A stretch of DNA of 64,000 bases, from contig JAMZAV010003082.1 in NCBI GenBank assembly GCA_024449915.1, positions 62,001-126,000 of the forward strand, read 5' to 3'. Made by a program: the position numbers and the translations under genes. The DNA comes from Sweltsa coloradensis. Taxonomy: Eukaryota > Arthropoda > Insecta > Plecoptera > Chloroperlidae. Under the pieces are notes generated by a model. The model was not told the DNA's origin. It did no database searches and was given only the letters and a program-made list of their open reading frames with translations. This document shows, piece by piece, positions 44,930-55,270 of the stretch (the stretch's first letter is position 1; each line of letters begins with the position of its first letter).

Positions 44930-45600
44930 TGGCTGTTTTTCTAAGAAGGGTTTATTTTTAAGGCTATTCGCCCGGTTTTTATTTTCCAAAATATGCTACC
45001 AGGGCAAAATGTGTGAACGGGTTTGAAACCCGGGGATTTTTAAAAAACAAACTATTTTTTCCAAATTTTTCTGATCCGGTCAGGCCAATATCGCCACCTC
45101 GAATAATTTCAAACTTCAATTTGCCAGGCCACCATTCAAAGTGTGTGTTGTGTTTTTTGCTTTATTTTTTAAATGGTTTCCATGACTGCTGAGGGGTTTT
45201 TTTTTAAAAAATTTTTCTTTTCCCGGAATTGTTTCGTTGGCGGTAAAAAACGGTAAAAATACCGCCAAAAGAAAAAATTCCGCAGGCAAGTAATTTTTTT
45301 AAAAATCTTCAGGGGAAACCCATAGAAAACCAGTTCAAAAAATTTAATGTTACTAAAAAACAAAACCCTACGTTGATGTGTGCTTGGCAAATTTAAGTTT
45401 GAAATTATTTTGAGGTAGCGATATTAGCCTTTTACCCGATCAGAAAAATATAAAAAAGGGGTTTTGATTTTCTTAAAAAGCCCGGTTTTAAAGCCTTCCT
45501 ATATTTTTATTGTACATTTTTGGAAATGAAAAAAGGTTCGAATAAGTTAGCGGGAAAAAAACAAAACGCTTTTCAATCCCAACCACGGTTAAAAGACCCA
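44930..45600. repeat. Large imperfect palindrome, centre near 45250
   Basis: The arms are inverted copies. TTTCTGATCCGGTC...AATATCGCCACCTC...AATTTCAAACTTCAATTTGCC at 45068-45126 returns inverted at about 45388-45445. Moving inward, GGGGTTTTTTTTTAAAAAATTTTT and GGAATTGTTTCGTTGGCGGTA pair with 45247-45330. Outward, AACGGGTTTGAAACCCGGG pairs with 45475-45500. The centre is TTGGCGGTA...TACCGCCAA. It is either a foldback/MITE element or a read-through artefact of long-read sequencing. Confidence 0.75.
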
Positions 45601-45899
45601 AAACAGCAGTTTCAGTATCTTTAAAATCGCGCCCTGCATTTCCAATTTTCTGCTGAAAGACCCTTTAATGTATCTCTTACCGTACAAGTTCATGAGAAGC
45701 AAGGGGCGCCCTTAGTTCAAGCTTTAGACTTCCTTTGCAAAATTTTTCCCTCCCCCCCTTGAGGCAGGATTTTTCTTCTCGGCAGAAGGAAACCTGAAAA
45801 AAAACTCATGCAACCTTTGGTTTTTTAATTCATTGTTTTACTTTTTATTTTTATTTTTGAAATTTTTCTTTTTTTATGTTGATATGTCCAAAACGGTCC

Positions 45900-47700
45900 T
45901 TGATTTTTTTGTTTCATAAAATATGTTATGGAAATTGTACAAAAAACTGTAAAGTATAAATAATAAAGATTTTATAAAATTTTTTTAAAAAAAGGCATGC
46001 ACTATTTCGGGTTCTAAAAGGTCTAGGAGTAGAAAAAGGTGTGAAGGGGAAAGATGGAAGGCGTTGGAAAAAAACGATTCTCGCCCTCCACGACAATAAA
46101 ACCCTTAAAAAAAACTTTCGGTAGGGGGTTTCCCATGTCAGCAGTGACCGGGGATCTCGTGCGTTACGCTTGACCTACATCTTCAGTGTATTATGATGCC
46201 AAATTAAAATTCAAAATTTTTAATTTACACTGAGTAAATTAATCGTTTGATAAATAAAAAAAAAAAAATTAATACCAAATAAAAAATTTGTTAAAATGAT
46301 TGGGTTTAATGTTCAAAAACTACCCCCCGAAAGCAAACACTACCACATATTGCACTTACCTGTAATTTTCGGTTCTTTGCGGCAACACTGCTCTTTTGCT
46401 GTAATGTTTCTCTCTGCTCAGCAATTTTTTGCCGGGAAACGATTCCTCCCGTAATTTCTTGTTTTCCCGAGGTGTTTTTCGGAAAACCGTTTTGATATAT
46501 GAGTCGTTGATAATCTTAATAGAGCTTTAAAAATGCTGTAAGCAGAAACAAAAATTTCTTAAGTGTTATGCCCAAAATATTTATTTTTTAAGGGCCCCAA
46601 AACCTGCAAGAGTACTATGCGTCATGGCGACTACAGTATAAAGTACCCAAAAAGACGAAAAACAAAAAAACAAAAACAAACAAAAAAAAAACATTTGGGG
46701 CAAATTTTTTGAGGGCAGTGAAATTGAAGTTTTTTGCTTTGTCTCCAAAAATTTAAATTTTTTTTTATTATTTTTTTTTTTAAAAGTTTATTTTTTTTTA
46801 CAAGGAAACCAAACCAAACCCGTCCCCAAAACTGTCCCTTTATTTATGTTAACCATAAAAAAAAGTTATGGAAATTGAAAAAGCTGAAAGTACAAAAATA
46901 AAGATTTAATAAAAAAAAAAAAAGGCATGCATACTTCGGGGTTAAAATCTAGAGTAAAAATAGGGTGAAGAGAAGATGGAAGGCTGTTTTGGGAAAAGAA
47001 ACTTCCTCACACTCACCGACAATAAAACCTTGAAAACACTTTCGGTCAGGATTCCGATGTCAGCTGTCGCCGGGATTGTGCGTTACGCTTGACCCACATC
47101 TGTCGTGTTCATGCATGCCCAAATTAATTCAAAAATTTTTAATGTTACTACTGAAATAAATTAATCTGAGTTTAATACGTTTAATTGATAAATAAAAAAT
47201 AAATACCAAAAATAAATACTTAGTTAAATATTGAATTTAATTTTTCAAAAACCCGCCCCCCAAAGCACACACCAAACCGACATTTGCCTTACCGTAAATT
47301 TTTTTTCCTTTGGGCAATAGCATTGTTTTTCTTCAAAAACTGCATTTTTTGCTACAATTATTTCTTTCTGTTCAGAAATTTTTTTTTCTGAAACTTTTCC
47401 TAGAGTAATTTCTTTTTTCGCATGGGGCTTCTCGGCAGACGTTTTGAAATATGTGTCTTTGACAATCGCAAATAGAGCTTCAAAGTGCTGTTAGCAGAAA
47501 CGAATATTTCTTAAGTGTTTATGCCCTAACATATGTATTTGGTAAGCCCTACCTGCAATGATGTACTATAGCGTCATGGCAACATACAGTATAATGTACA
47601 CAACAGACAGAAAAAACAAAAAAACAAAAACAAAAAAACATTGGAGCTAAATTTTTGAGGGGTCTGTGAAATTGAAGTCTTTGCTTTGCTCATCCAATAA
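45900..47700 (+). repeat. Tandem pair of about 930 bp with family K 3' ends
   Basis: Two copies, about 45920-46750 and 46860-47700. Matched landmarks are GGCATGC at 45994 and 46923, the GTGCGTTACGCTTGACC block at about 46160 and 47081, and GCGTCATGGC near 46619 and 47572. Both end in an AAAAACAAAA run, a GGGGCAAATTTTTTGAGGG- or GGAGCTAAATTTTTGAGGGG-type block, then GTGAAATTGAAG...TTTGCTTTG. The second finishes CTCATCCAAT as in family K. They are thus probably K-related elements in tandem. No coding region. Confidence 0.75.
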
Positions 47701-47740
47701 TTATAATTTTATTATTATTTTTTAAAATGTTTATTTTATT

Positions 47741-47950
47741 TCTAGGAAATGCTCAGTTGGACGCGTTGATTAGCGAGCACGTGCTATAGCTAGACCCACA
47801 TTGCAATTTTTTTTTAAATTTTAAAATTTGCGATGTTCACTGTCTACGGGGCCATGTTTCCAATATTATTTATTTTTGGCAAGGTAGGCCTATTTGGGTA
47901 AACCTTTACTTTGTGGATAAAATCCACCGCCATCTAGAGGACCATTGAAG
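47741..47950 (+). mobile_element. Family K element, 5' fragment (copy F)
   Basis: TCTAGGAAATGCTCAGTTGG, ACGCGTTGATTAGCGAGCAC then GTGCTATAGCTAGACCCACA, then GGGGCCATGTTTCCAATATT and CCACCGCCATCTAGAGG, match the 5' halves of copies G and H. The match stops near 47950, where Gypsy sequence begins. Confidence 0.75.
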
Positions 47951-47985
47951 AGGTTTTTCAAGAAGGGTCTTCATAAAAGTATGTT

Positions 47986-48300
47986 TCATTGTTTGATTTT
48001 GTCTACATGACTATGTAATTGAGGATGGTACGCTGAAGTGACCCTCTGCTGAACTCCGGTTAGCCGATGTATTTCCTGACTGTAGTTTTCAAATTCTCGT
48101 CCTTGTTCATTTATTTGGACGCATACACATACGTGGCAACAATCAAATTCATACAAAAACCGTGCCACTGAAATGGCAGATTTGTCTGCTAATGGTTTTG
48201 CTTTGGACCATTTTACTAAGTAATCGTTTGCCACGGCAACATATTTTAATCCATGAACTTCTGGAATCTGTATGAGGTCAATAATAATTTGTTATTAAAG
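47986..48300 (-). pseudogene. Gypsy integrase core fragment
   Basis: The minus strand reads DLIQIPEVHGLKYVAVANDY, then LVKWSKAKPLADKSA, QINEQGREFENYSQEIHRLT and GVQQRVTSAYHPQ. These correspond to the central integrase blocks of Ty3/Gypsy elements, including the second catalytic D region (N/DQGREF) and the YHPQ block before the glutamate. It is about 100 residues with an open frame. Other pol domains of this copy are absent, and it is a different lineage from the element at 32.5-39.2 kb. Confidence 0.8.
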
Positions 48301-48949
48301 CTGTCTCATTTGTCATTACAGCTTTTCCTTGAGCTTAAGATATTTTTTCTTATAAAAGTTATTTGTTGTTATTGAGGCAGCTTTGGTATTTTCTGTAGTA
48401 ATTTATTTAAAGTAGTGTTAATCTGGTATTTATTTTTATGTAGATTGTCGCGGGTTCTTATTGATTTAATGATCCCAATTGTAATCCATGGTTTAAGCTT
48501 AAATAGACTAGGCCTACTAGTCTTGATTTTTCTCAACGTAGTTGCGTTATGAATATGTGCTAGAAGGGTGTAACAAACGTTTCTGCAGCTACGTTAGGAT
48601 TATTTAACTGTAAAATTATTCCCATTTCACCAGTTCTAGGGTTTGTCTCAAAAGATTATAGTCAATTTAATGAATTCTTTGATCAGTCCATTCTTTGTAT
48701 TCAATGTTGAATTGTGGCCTGAGTTGGACAATAGTTGTAGGAGCACAAGGTAGTAGTTTGATATTGCTATAACATTGGCCAAACGGCAGTGTATTAAATA
48801 TCTTTCCTTCACCATAGCAGCTAACGCTTGGACCGTCAACAATTTGGACTCCTTGATTATCAAACCATTTATTGTTTCAGTCTGTTTGTTTCTGTGATTT
48901 CTCAATTTTACGTCTCGGCCGTTCCTGGATTTCTTCTTCCGGAGGGCCA
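48301..48949. other. Spacer
   Basis: A minus-strand frame at 48648-48968 overlaps the S1 SINE head at one end and has no recognised domain. Nothing else is supported. Confidence 0.3.
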
Positions 48950-49249
48950 ACAGATTCCAACTCGACAAACCTTCTCGTGGTTTGGAACGTGATTAGGGAG
49001 TTTTTTCTCCCTTAAACAATGGCGACTCTGGGTCCTGTCGTCGGGGAAACTTTCCCTTCCCTTTGACTACCTCCCCGACGGCTTCGACTCCGACGACAAT
49101 GACAAACACGGATGGTTGATGACCACAGACGGAGACGACCACGACGTGGGGAACCACTGTCCTCCCCTACGCTTGTGGGCTGGTTCTGACGAGCACTCGG
49201 CCCGTCACCCATTGTCCCCCGCGTCATCCCTTACGTCCCTCCCTTCGTC
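48950..49249 (+). mobile_element. SINE family S1, copy 3
   Basis: It retains the 5' head (ATTCCAACTCGACAAACCTT, GGGAGTTTTTTCTCCC, AATGGCGACTCTGGGTC) that aligns with 50570-50660. The body follows to CGTCCCTCCCTTCGTC, where the copy ends without the ATGAGAC and AATC tail. Confidence 0.8.
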
Positions 49250-49954
49250 CGTGTTCACTTAACTTAGTTTCAGTTCCCTCTGCTTTTGAACGAAAGTGCA
49301 GCAAAACAGTTTTAAGTTCTGCTGAATGTGTGTTCTTTTCTCGTAGTAATTTGTTACCCAATGCGAGGAAATGTTAAAGTTTTTACCTGCAAAAGTTTCA
49401 AGGTTCGTACTACTTCGGTAAAGAACAAAAGCACACAAAATATTTGTTTTCTAGCCATCTGTGCTTATATAAAAAAAAAGTTTGTTTATTTTTATCTTGG
49501 TATACAAACCCTTCAAATTGTTAAGTTGTAATAATTGGGTTAGATATTGGTACAAAACTGATAATTTTCCTATACATGTTGGTGCTAATTATTTCTAAAG
49601 TTTTGTCATCGGTGGAAATGTGTACAATATACCTTACAAACTTTAACAATTTTTTTTCTATTTTGTAAAGCCAAATGAGGTCAACCACAGTTACTTTTTC
49701 ACGCATGTGCACCTCTTTATCTTGAGAGCATACCTCAAAATATTGGGAGATTGTGTTGCTACATTGATACATTTAGAAGTAGATTTAAGTACGAAAAACC
49801 TTACTCAGTGGCAAATATATTCTAAATTAGTAAGAACACAAACAATCTAGGTGGCGTGGAACAGGGATGTAAAATAGTACAAAGAGAGAAATACCAAATA
49901 TTTTATAAAATCTCATAACGTAATATACAGAATTAAGCCTAGTTATGATTCGCA
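49250..49954. other. Spacer
   Basis: AT-rich. No element, domain or RNA recognised. Confidence 0.3.
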
Positions 49955-50377
49955 TCAAAAAACTAGTTTACAATAAGCGTAATGTACATTTAAAAAATGA
50001 TTGAAAACATTAAGGACGGACACTGTCGCATAGGCCACAGCTTGTGTCCTAGGTGCTAAACATCTCAGCCCTAGATGGCATCTGTGAGAAGAAATGGAAT
50101 ATTTTAAACTGTGGTGTGCAAGAAATGTCTCGAGTACAGCTTCGGAGGGCCAATTGCAGCCGGGTCTCGTGATCGTTAGATGTGAAATTGTGCAAAAGGG
50201 AATAATTTCTTTTCTTTTCCTCCCAAAGTATACCATACCTGATGGAGTGTTACTGTTTGCGCTCTGGATCACCAAAGTGATAAGACTGTACCTCTTCTGA
50301 CAACTTGCGGGACAATAATTTATCGGAAAAGTCACAGTGAATTGCCACTTCTTCCTCAGACAGGTTATCGACCACAT
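49955..50377 (-). pseudogene. Possible mobile-element protein fragment
   Basis: A 140-residue minus-strand frame overlaps a second frame reading VVDNLSEEEVAIHCDFSDKL then SEEVQSYHFGDPERKQ. PFCTISH, CNWPSEAVLE and, in the other frame, KIFHFFS follow. Switching between the two frames gives a sequence reminiscent of a widespread uncharacterised invertebrate protein pattern: (h)DFSEN...E.Q..HFG, FCTISD and HFFSDGP. The resemblance is from memory and the frame break makes it weak. The function is unknown. Confidence 0.35.
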
Positions 50378-50549
50378 GATTACTATGACAGCACATTGCT
50401 GTCTTATATCATCAGATATTCTTTTGAACGGGAAATTGCCTTATTAAAGGTATTTGCCAGCATACTATAGGCCCCTCCACAATTTCCTTTTGATTCTTTT
50501 TTGCACGTGCCAATTGTTACTTCCTCCGTTAGGAAACGCTTGCGGATAC
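50378..50549. other. Spacer before the S1 insertion
   Basis: It continues the sequence in which the S1 SINE inserted. No separate feature is seen. Confidence 0.3.
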
Positions 50550-50561
50550 TCGTGATCAATG

Positions 50562-50916
50562 GGCCTTCAAATTCCAACTCGGACGTTACCTTCTCCGGTC
50601 TTGTACCGTGAATAGCGGGAGTTCACTCCCTTTGAAATCTAATGGCGAGCTCTGGGTCGTCGGTCGGGGAACCCCTTCCCTTGACTACCTCCCCGACGTG
50701 GCGACGACCAAAAACAACAAGGATGGATGATGACACAGACGGAGACGAACCACGACGTGGGGGAACCCTGCCCTCCACATATGCTTGTGTCGGTTCTGAC
50801 CAGCACAGGACCTGTCCACCCCTTGTCCCCCCGCGTCATCCCTGACGCCCTCCCCTCGTCTCGATTAGCAAGTTGCATAAATATGAGACCCCCGTAAAGC
50901 AATATCAATCAATCAA
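50562..50916 (+). mobile_element. SINE family S1, copy 4, complete with 12-bp TSD
   Basis: It is flanked by TCGTGATCAATG at 50550-50561 and again at 50917-50928. The intervening 355 bp carries the head (CAAATTCCAACTCGGACGTT), a GGGAG...CTCCC hairpin and AATGGCGAGCTCTGGGTCG. The GC-rich body, the GTCTC...GAGAC block and an AATC-repeat tail follow. This defines the whole family. Neither a tRNA nor a 5S promoter is evident in the head. Confidence 0.85.
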
Positions 50917-50928
50917 TCGTGATCAATG

Positions 50929-52399
50929 CGTTCCCATGAGAACCACTAGGTTATGCTACATCTACTGAGTTCTCATCCCAAAGCAACGTTTTTACTTTGG
51001 GAGTCGATGCATATGTTATGCAATGCCACTCTATGGATTTATCATCGCAAAACACACTCTTAACAATAGAATTTACAAGTCGTCATTGGCATGAGTTTTT
51101 ATTAAGCTAACGCAGCTGACTAGTTTTTAAACTTCAAGTTACTATGCTGCAAGCATGGCAAGAATCTCTCCCCTCAACTCGAGGGCTGAACCCGTCGGAA
51201 AGGTTTATACGGTACATGTAATCAACTAATCACATCAATAAAATTGCTTTATATCAACTTTATTTATTAATATGAGGTCTTAATCTATAGTAGCGCATGC
51301 TATTGTTTTGAATATACTCTACTTTAACATAACCACGGTGTTTATCATTATTAATCAATTTAAGAATCACTCACTATATATATATATCAATATTATCGAT
51401 CATCATACACCATCAATTTCAATATCCATATCAACTATCAATTATGCTTGAGTATCCAACTAGTCTTTCTTCTAACACTGTGTATATCATTATAAATTAC
51501 TATCACTTTTATTATTAATTATTAATTATAGACTACTCACTTCTCTGCAAAAGAGTTCACACTGTACAATGTACTAGTCTAAGTGAATAAAAAATATCTA
51601 TCGTATCTATCATCTATATGCTGCAATATGACCAGATTTCCTCCTCAGTCTTGAGATTTGTGTATTATTCTTTAGACTGTGTGACTAGGTATCGTTTTTT
51701 TTTATCTGGAACTTAGGTCAAACATTCTTTTTTGCCTGCGGATGACACGGGAAATGTCATTTTGCCTCGAAAAAGGTTTGGAGATCATTTTTATTACGCC
51801 CTTCACTATACTTTCCTTCGACTTACTGAACCGTATAGATTAAGGACCAAGGCGGGAGCAGTCGGATGGACGGATTCACAGTGCTTGGTTAGTAACACAC
51901 ATAACCTTACTTATTTGGAAGTGGAAAGTTGATACTTTTTGCTTAAGCGTACGGAGAATATAGTAATTAAATGGAGAACCTTTCGGTTATTGGTTAATAG
52001 ATAGTTTCGTGGTTGAACTGTTTGATAAGTATTATTATTTTACGCTGGTACAGTCTAAAAATTCTCCCATAAATTTATATGCAAATGGCTAACCTCTCCT
52101 ACTCTTCATCGAAGTCACCACATTTTCTCACCTTCGGACTTGGACACATTGTCGCAGAGAGAAGTCCACCCCCAGTTTGCGTTCAGGCGTTCAAATATCA
52201 TGCCAATAAATTTCCCTCAGCCAGTCTTTGTAACCCATGTACGGTTCACCTCCAATCTCAAACTTATTGTTTCGAGTTCCTCTTCCAATCCTCTGGTTTG
52301 GAAACATTTCCACGACGTTTCCTTCCCGCCTGCATGTAGGTCTATCTCTGTGCCAACTCCCAAAAACAACTCTTGCTCCCAAGGTTAGTTGTTACAAAT
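50929..52399. other. AT-rich spacer
   Basis: A few short frames, for example 51732-51932 (HFYYALHYTFLRLTEPYRLR), have no recognised relatives. A TATATATA stretch lies near 51376. Confidence 0.3.
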
Positions 52400-52634
52400 G
52401 TCTCGATAAAAATGGCTGACTTATGAACATATTGATACAGCAATGCAAACATGGCAAGCTTTACTGGTGATCGATTGCGAGGTCACGTATCTATTTTGCA
52501 GAGTATTGCTTTTGAAGTATAAAATGCATCATGTTAGTGCGTTAGTTAGTCCAAAGTAAAAGAAAAATCCCTGAAAAGTGATATTTGCCGACAATATAGG
52601 TCGTCACGATGAGCCCACTACCTAAATTCAACAT
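52400..52634 (+). repeat. Family X, copy 2, first segment
   Basis: GATAAAAATGGCTGACTTATG, GATCGATT and AGTATTGCTTTTGAAG, then CCTGAAAAGTGATATTTGCCG, align with 60940-61150. The alignment breaks at 52634 and resumes at 54846. Confidence 0.65.
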
Positions 52635-53640
52635 ACTAGGAAAACGCTCATGTCGGACGCGTGATAAGCGAGCACGTGCTATAGCTAGACCCAATGAAAC
52701 CACATTTTTTGTAAATTTTGAAAAATTTGCGAAGTTTTGCTGTCCACGGGGCCATGTTTCCAATATTATTTATAATTGCCAAGGTATTGGGTAAACCCTT
52801 TACTTTGGTGAATAAAATCCACCGCCATCTAGAGGGACCTTGACTCATTGGGAAAAACATTTAAACTCTTTGTTGACAAATTAATAGACTGCTCCTCGAA
52901 AGTATTTTGATATAAACTGCTAGAGTGGCAGTGACATTAGAACTCGCGCGTCTTTTCGTTGCAACATGGCAACGTTACTTTTGTATAATGTAATTTCCCA
53001 TCTACATACTTATCGGAAATAAAAAATAAAATTAAAATATATTCGTGACAGGACGGAAATTCTACAATGATTTGGCTATCTCAGATTTGTATCGCCGTTT
53101 GAGTTTGAAACAAAAAAACTTTCGATTAACTTAAGGTAACTTTTTTAAACGTTTTTGGACGATTTTACCACAAAACTAATGGCATTCAAAAGAGAACAAA
53201 GCTTGCTGATGGTTCCAAATTTCAACTAGGATCCTGAGCCTTCGTTCGACCGCTATCATGAGCCAAAAAAGCTGCAACGACTTTCCGTTGACATGGTAAC
53301 CAGTTTACTTTGTTATTAATGTAATTTCCACTCTACACTCTTATCGCGATCAAAATAAATTAAATATCGTGACCATATGGACATTCTAAATGTATTTGGC
53401 ATCTCAGATGTCTTTTTGTCGACCTTGAAGTTTGAAAAAAAAAACTTTGATTAACCTTTAATGTAACTTTTAACTTTTTGAACGATTTGCCACAAAACTA
53501 ATGGCATTCACATCGAGAAACAAAGCGTGCGGATGGTGAAAATTTCACTGATCCGAGCCTCCGTTCGTCGACCGCTATCATGAGCCAAAAAAGCTCGCCA
53601 CGACTTTCCGTTGCATGGTTAACCGTACTTTGTTATAATT
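52635..53640 (+). mobile_element. Family K element, copy G, first part
   Basis: The 5' end ACTAGGAAAACGCTCATGTC and CCACCGCCATCTAGAGGG lead into about two tandem units of 320 bp. These start near 52990 and 53322 at a GTAATTTCC..CTACA.ACTTATCG block, and each contains CACAAAACTAATGGCATTCA. It is split after TTTGTTATAATT by inverted copy H, and its 3' part continues at 54433. Confidence 0.75.
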
Positions 53641-54432
53641 AAGCGAGCGAAGCGAGCGTTTCCATTTGACTCTGCCGCGAAAAATAGTCACTGGTTTTTG
53701 TTTTTTTGGTTTGTTTGTTTGTTTGTTTGTTTGTTGTTTGTTTGTTTGTTTGTTGGTTTGTTTTGTTTGTTTGTTTGTTTTTTTTTTGTTTGTATGTATC
53801 GCCATAACGTTCGAGCGGAGGCTCGGATCGAGTTGAAAATTTTGACCATCCGCAAGCTTCGTTCTCGATGGAATGACATTAGTTTTGTGGCAAAACTTTT
53901 TTTTTATGTCTCAAAAAGTTAAAAAGTACATTAAAATTAATCGAAAGTTTTTTCTAAAAACTTAAACGGGGAAAAAATTTGAGATAGCCAAATATTAGAA
54001 TGTCCGTCAGGGTCAGAATATGTTTTAATTTTATTTTGATCTGCATAAGTAGTGAATGATGGAAATTACATTTATAACAAAAGAACGTTGCCATGGTCAA
54101 CGAAAAGACGCCGAAAGTTTCTAAGACACTGCCACTAGAAGTAATCAAAAATACTTCGAGGAAGCAGTCTATTATTTGTCAACAAAGAGTTTAAAAATTA
54201 ATAGTTTTCAAAGGAGTCAGGTACTCTAGATGGCGGTGGATTATTCACAATGGTAAGGGTTTACACACGGGGTTTACCCAAATACCTGCCAAATAAATAA
54301 TATTGGAAACATGGCCCTGTGGACAGCAAAACGTCGCAAATTTTAAAATCTAAAAAAAAAAATGTGCAATTGTGGGTCTAGCTCTAGCAAGTGCTAGCTT
54401 ATCAACGCGCCCAACTAAGCGTTTCCCTAGTG
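53641..54432 (-). mobile_element. Family K element, copy H (intact, nested)
   Basis: On the minus strand it starts CACTAGGGAAACGCTTAGTT and runs through GGGCGCGTTGATAAGC, GGCCATGTTTCCAATATTAT and CCACCGCCATCTAGAGTACC. A CAAA-type run (complement of the GTTT stretch at 53698-53790) precedes the end, GAAACGCTCGCTTCGCTCGCTT. At 792 bp it is the best complete member of this subfamily. Flanking TAAT on each side may be a short target duplication. Confidence 0.8.
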
Positions 54433-54845
54433 TAATTTCAATCATCTACACTACTTATCGGACAAAATTAAAATAGATATTCGTGGACGGACAGACATTC
54501 TAAATGATTTGGCCATCTCAGATTTTTGTCGCCGGAACGTTTGAAAAAAAAAAACTTTCGATTAACTTTAATGTAACTTTTTAACTTTTGAACGATTTTG
54601 CACAAAAACTAATGGCATCAATCTAGAACAAACTGTGGAATGTTGAAAATTTCAACTTGATCCGAGCCTCGTTCGAAAACGTTATCGCGGAGACATACAA
54701 AAAAAACAACAAACAAACAAACAAACAAAACAAAAAAACAAAACAAACAAACAAACAAAAAAACCCCCCCCCCCCCCCTGGGAAACCAGTGAATAATTTT
54801 CCGGCAGAGTCAATGGAAACGCTCGCTTCGCCGCTTAATTACTCG
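54433..54845 (+). mobile_element. Family K element, copy G, last part
   Basis: It continues copy G with a third 320-type unit (CTACACTACTTATCGG, CACAAAAACTAATGGCATCA). An AAAC microsatellite with a C14 run follows (54700-54778), then CAATGGAAACGCTCGCTTCG and CCGCTTAATT. Confidence 0.75.
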
Positions 54846-54956
54846 CAACAATTAATAACACAACTAAAAGCACATGCGCCACTGCCATTGAACACAATTG
54901 AAAAAACGTCAATGCACCTTGCTCCAGCTTCGATATGACCTCGCGCCCCGCACCTT
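54846..54956 (+). repeat. Family X, copy 2, second segment
   Basis: AAAGCACATGCGCCACTG and GCTTCGATATGACCTCG match 61195-61290. It stops at GCACCTTTT, where the LTR element begins. Confidence 0.65.
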
Positions 54957-54968
54957 TTGGGAACTTAT

Positions 54969-55270
54969 TGTTATCCTGTTCTTAGAATATCAATAATAAC
55001 TCGGAGCACAAGCTATAATATAATCCTCGTATTTATTGATATGAAACGGACACATTACAAACGCTTAATTCGGATACACAATTACAAACACACACAATGA
55101 AACAATCGGATATGGACATTCTTACTCGGCTTCAACTACTTATGCGCGATGGGGCCATACATACGCCAAATGTTCTCGTGTTTCGTCTGCTCGCGAGAAT
55201 CTCGTATTTCAAGCTCGTTCGGGGCATGCGGGAATATTCACTTACAAATGATAGTTGGAAATCGCTCACA
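54969..55270 (-). repeat. LTR of a gag-bearing element (3' LTR)
   Basis: This 302-bp segment, TGTTATCC...CGCTCACA, repeats directly at 57658-58538 once the LINE inserted there is removed (302 bp again). Ends read TG and CA. Orientation is set by the minus-strand gag between the two copies. Confidence 0.65.

Noticed and set aside
53578..53922. Frames rich in NKQT or VCLFV
   Set aside because: Produced by the GTTT/AAAC simple repeat of the nested K elements.
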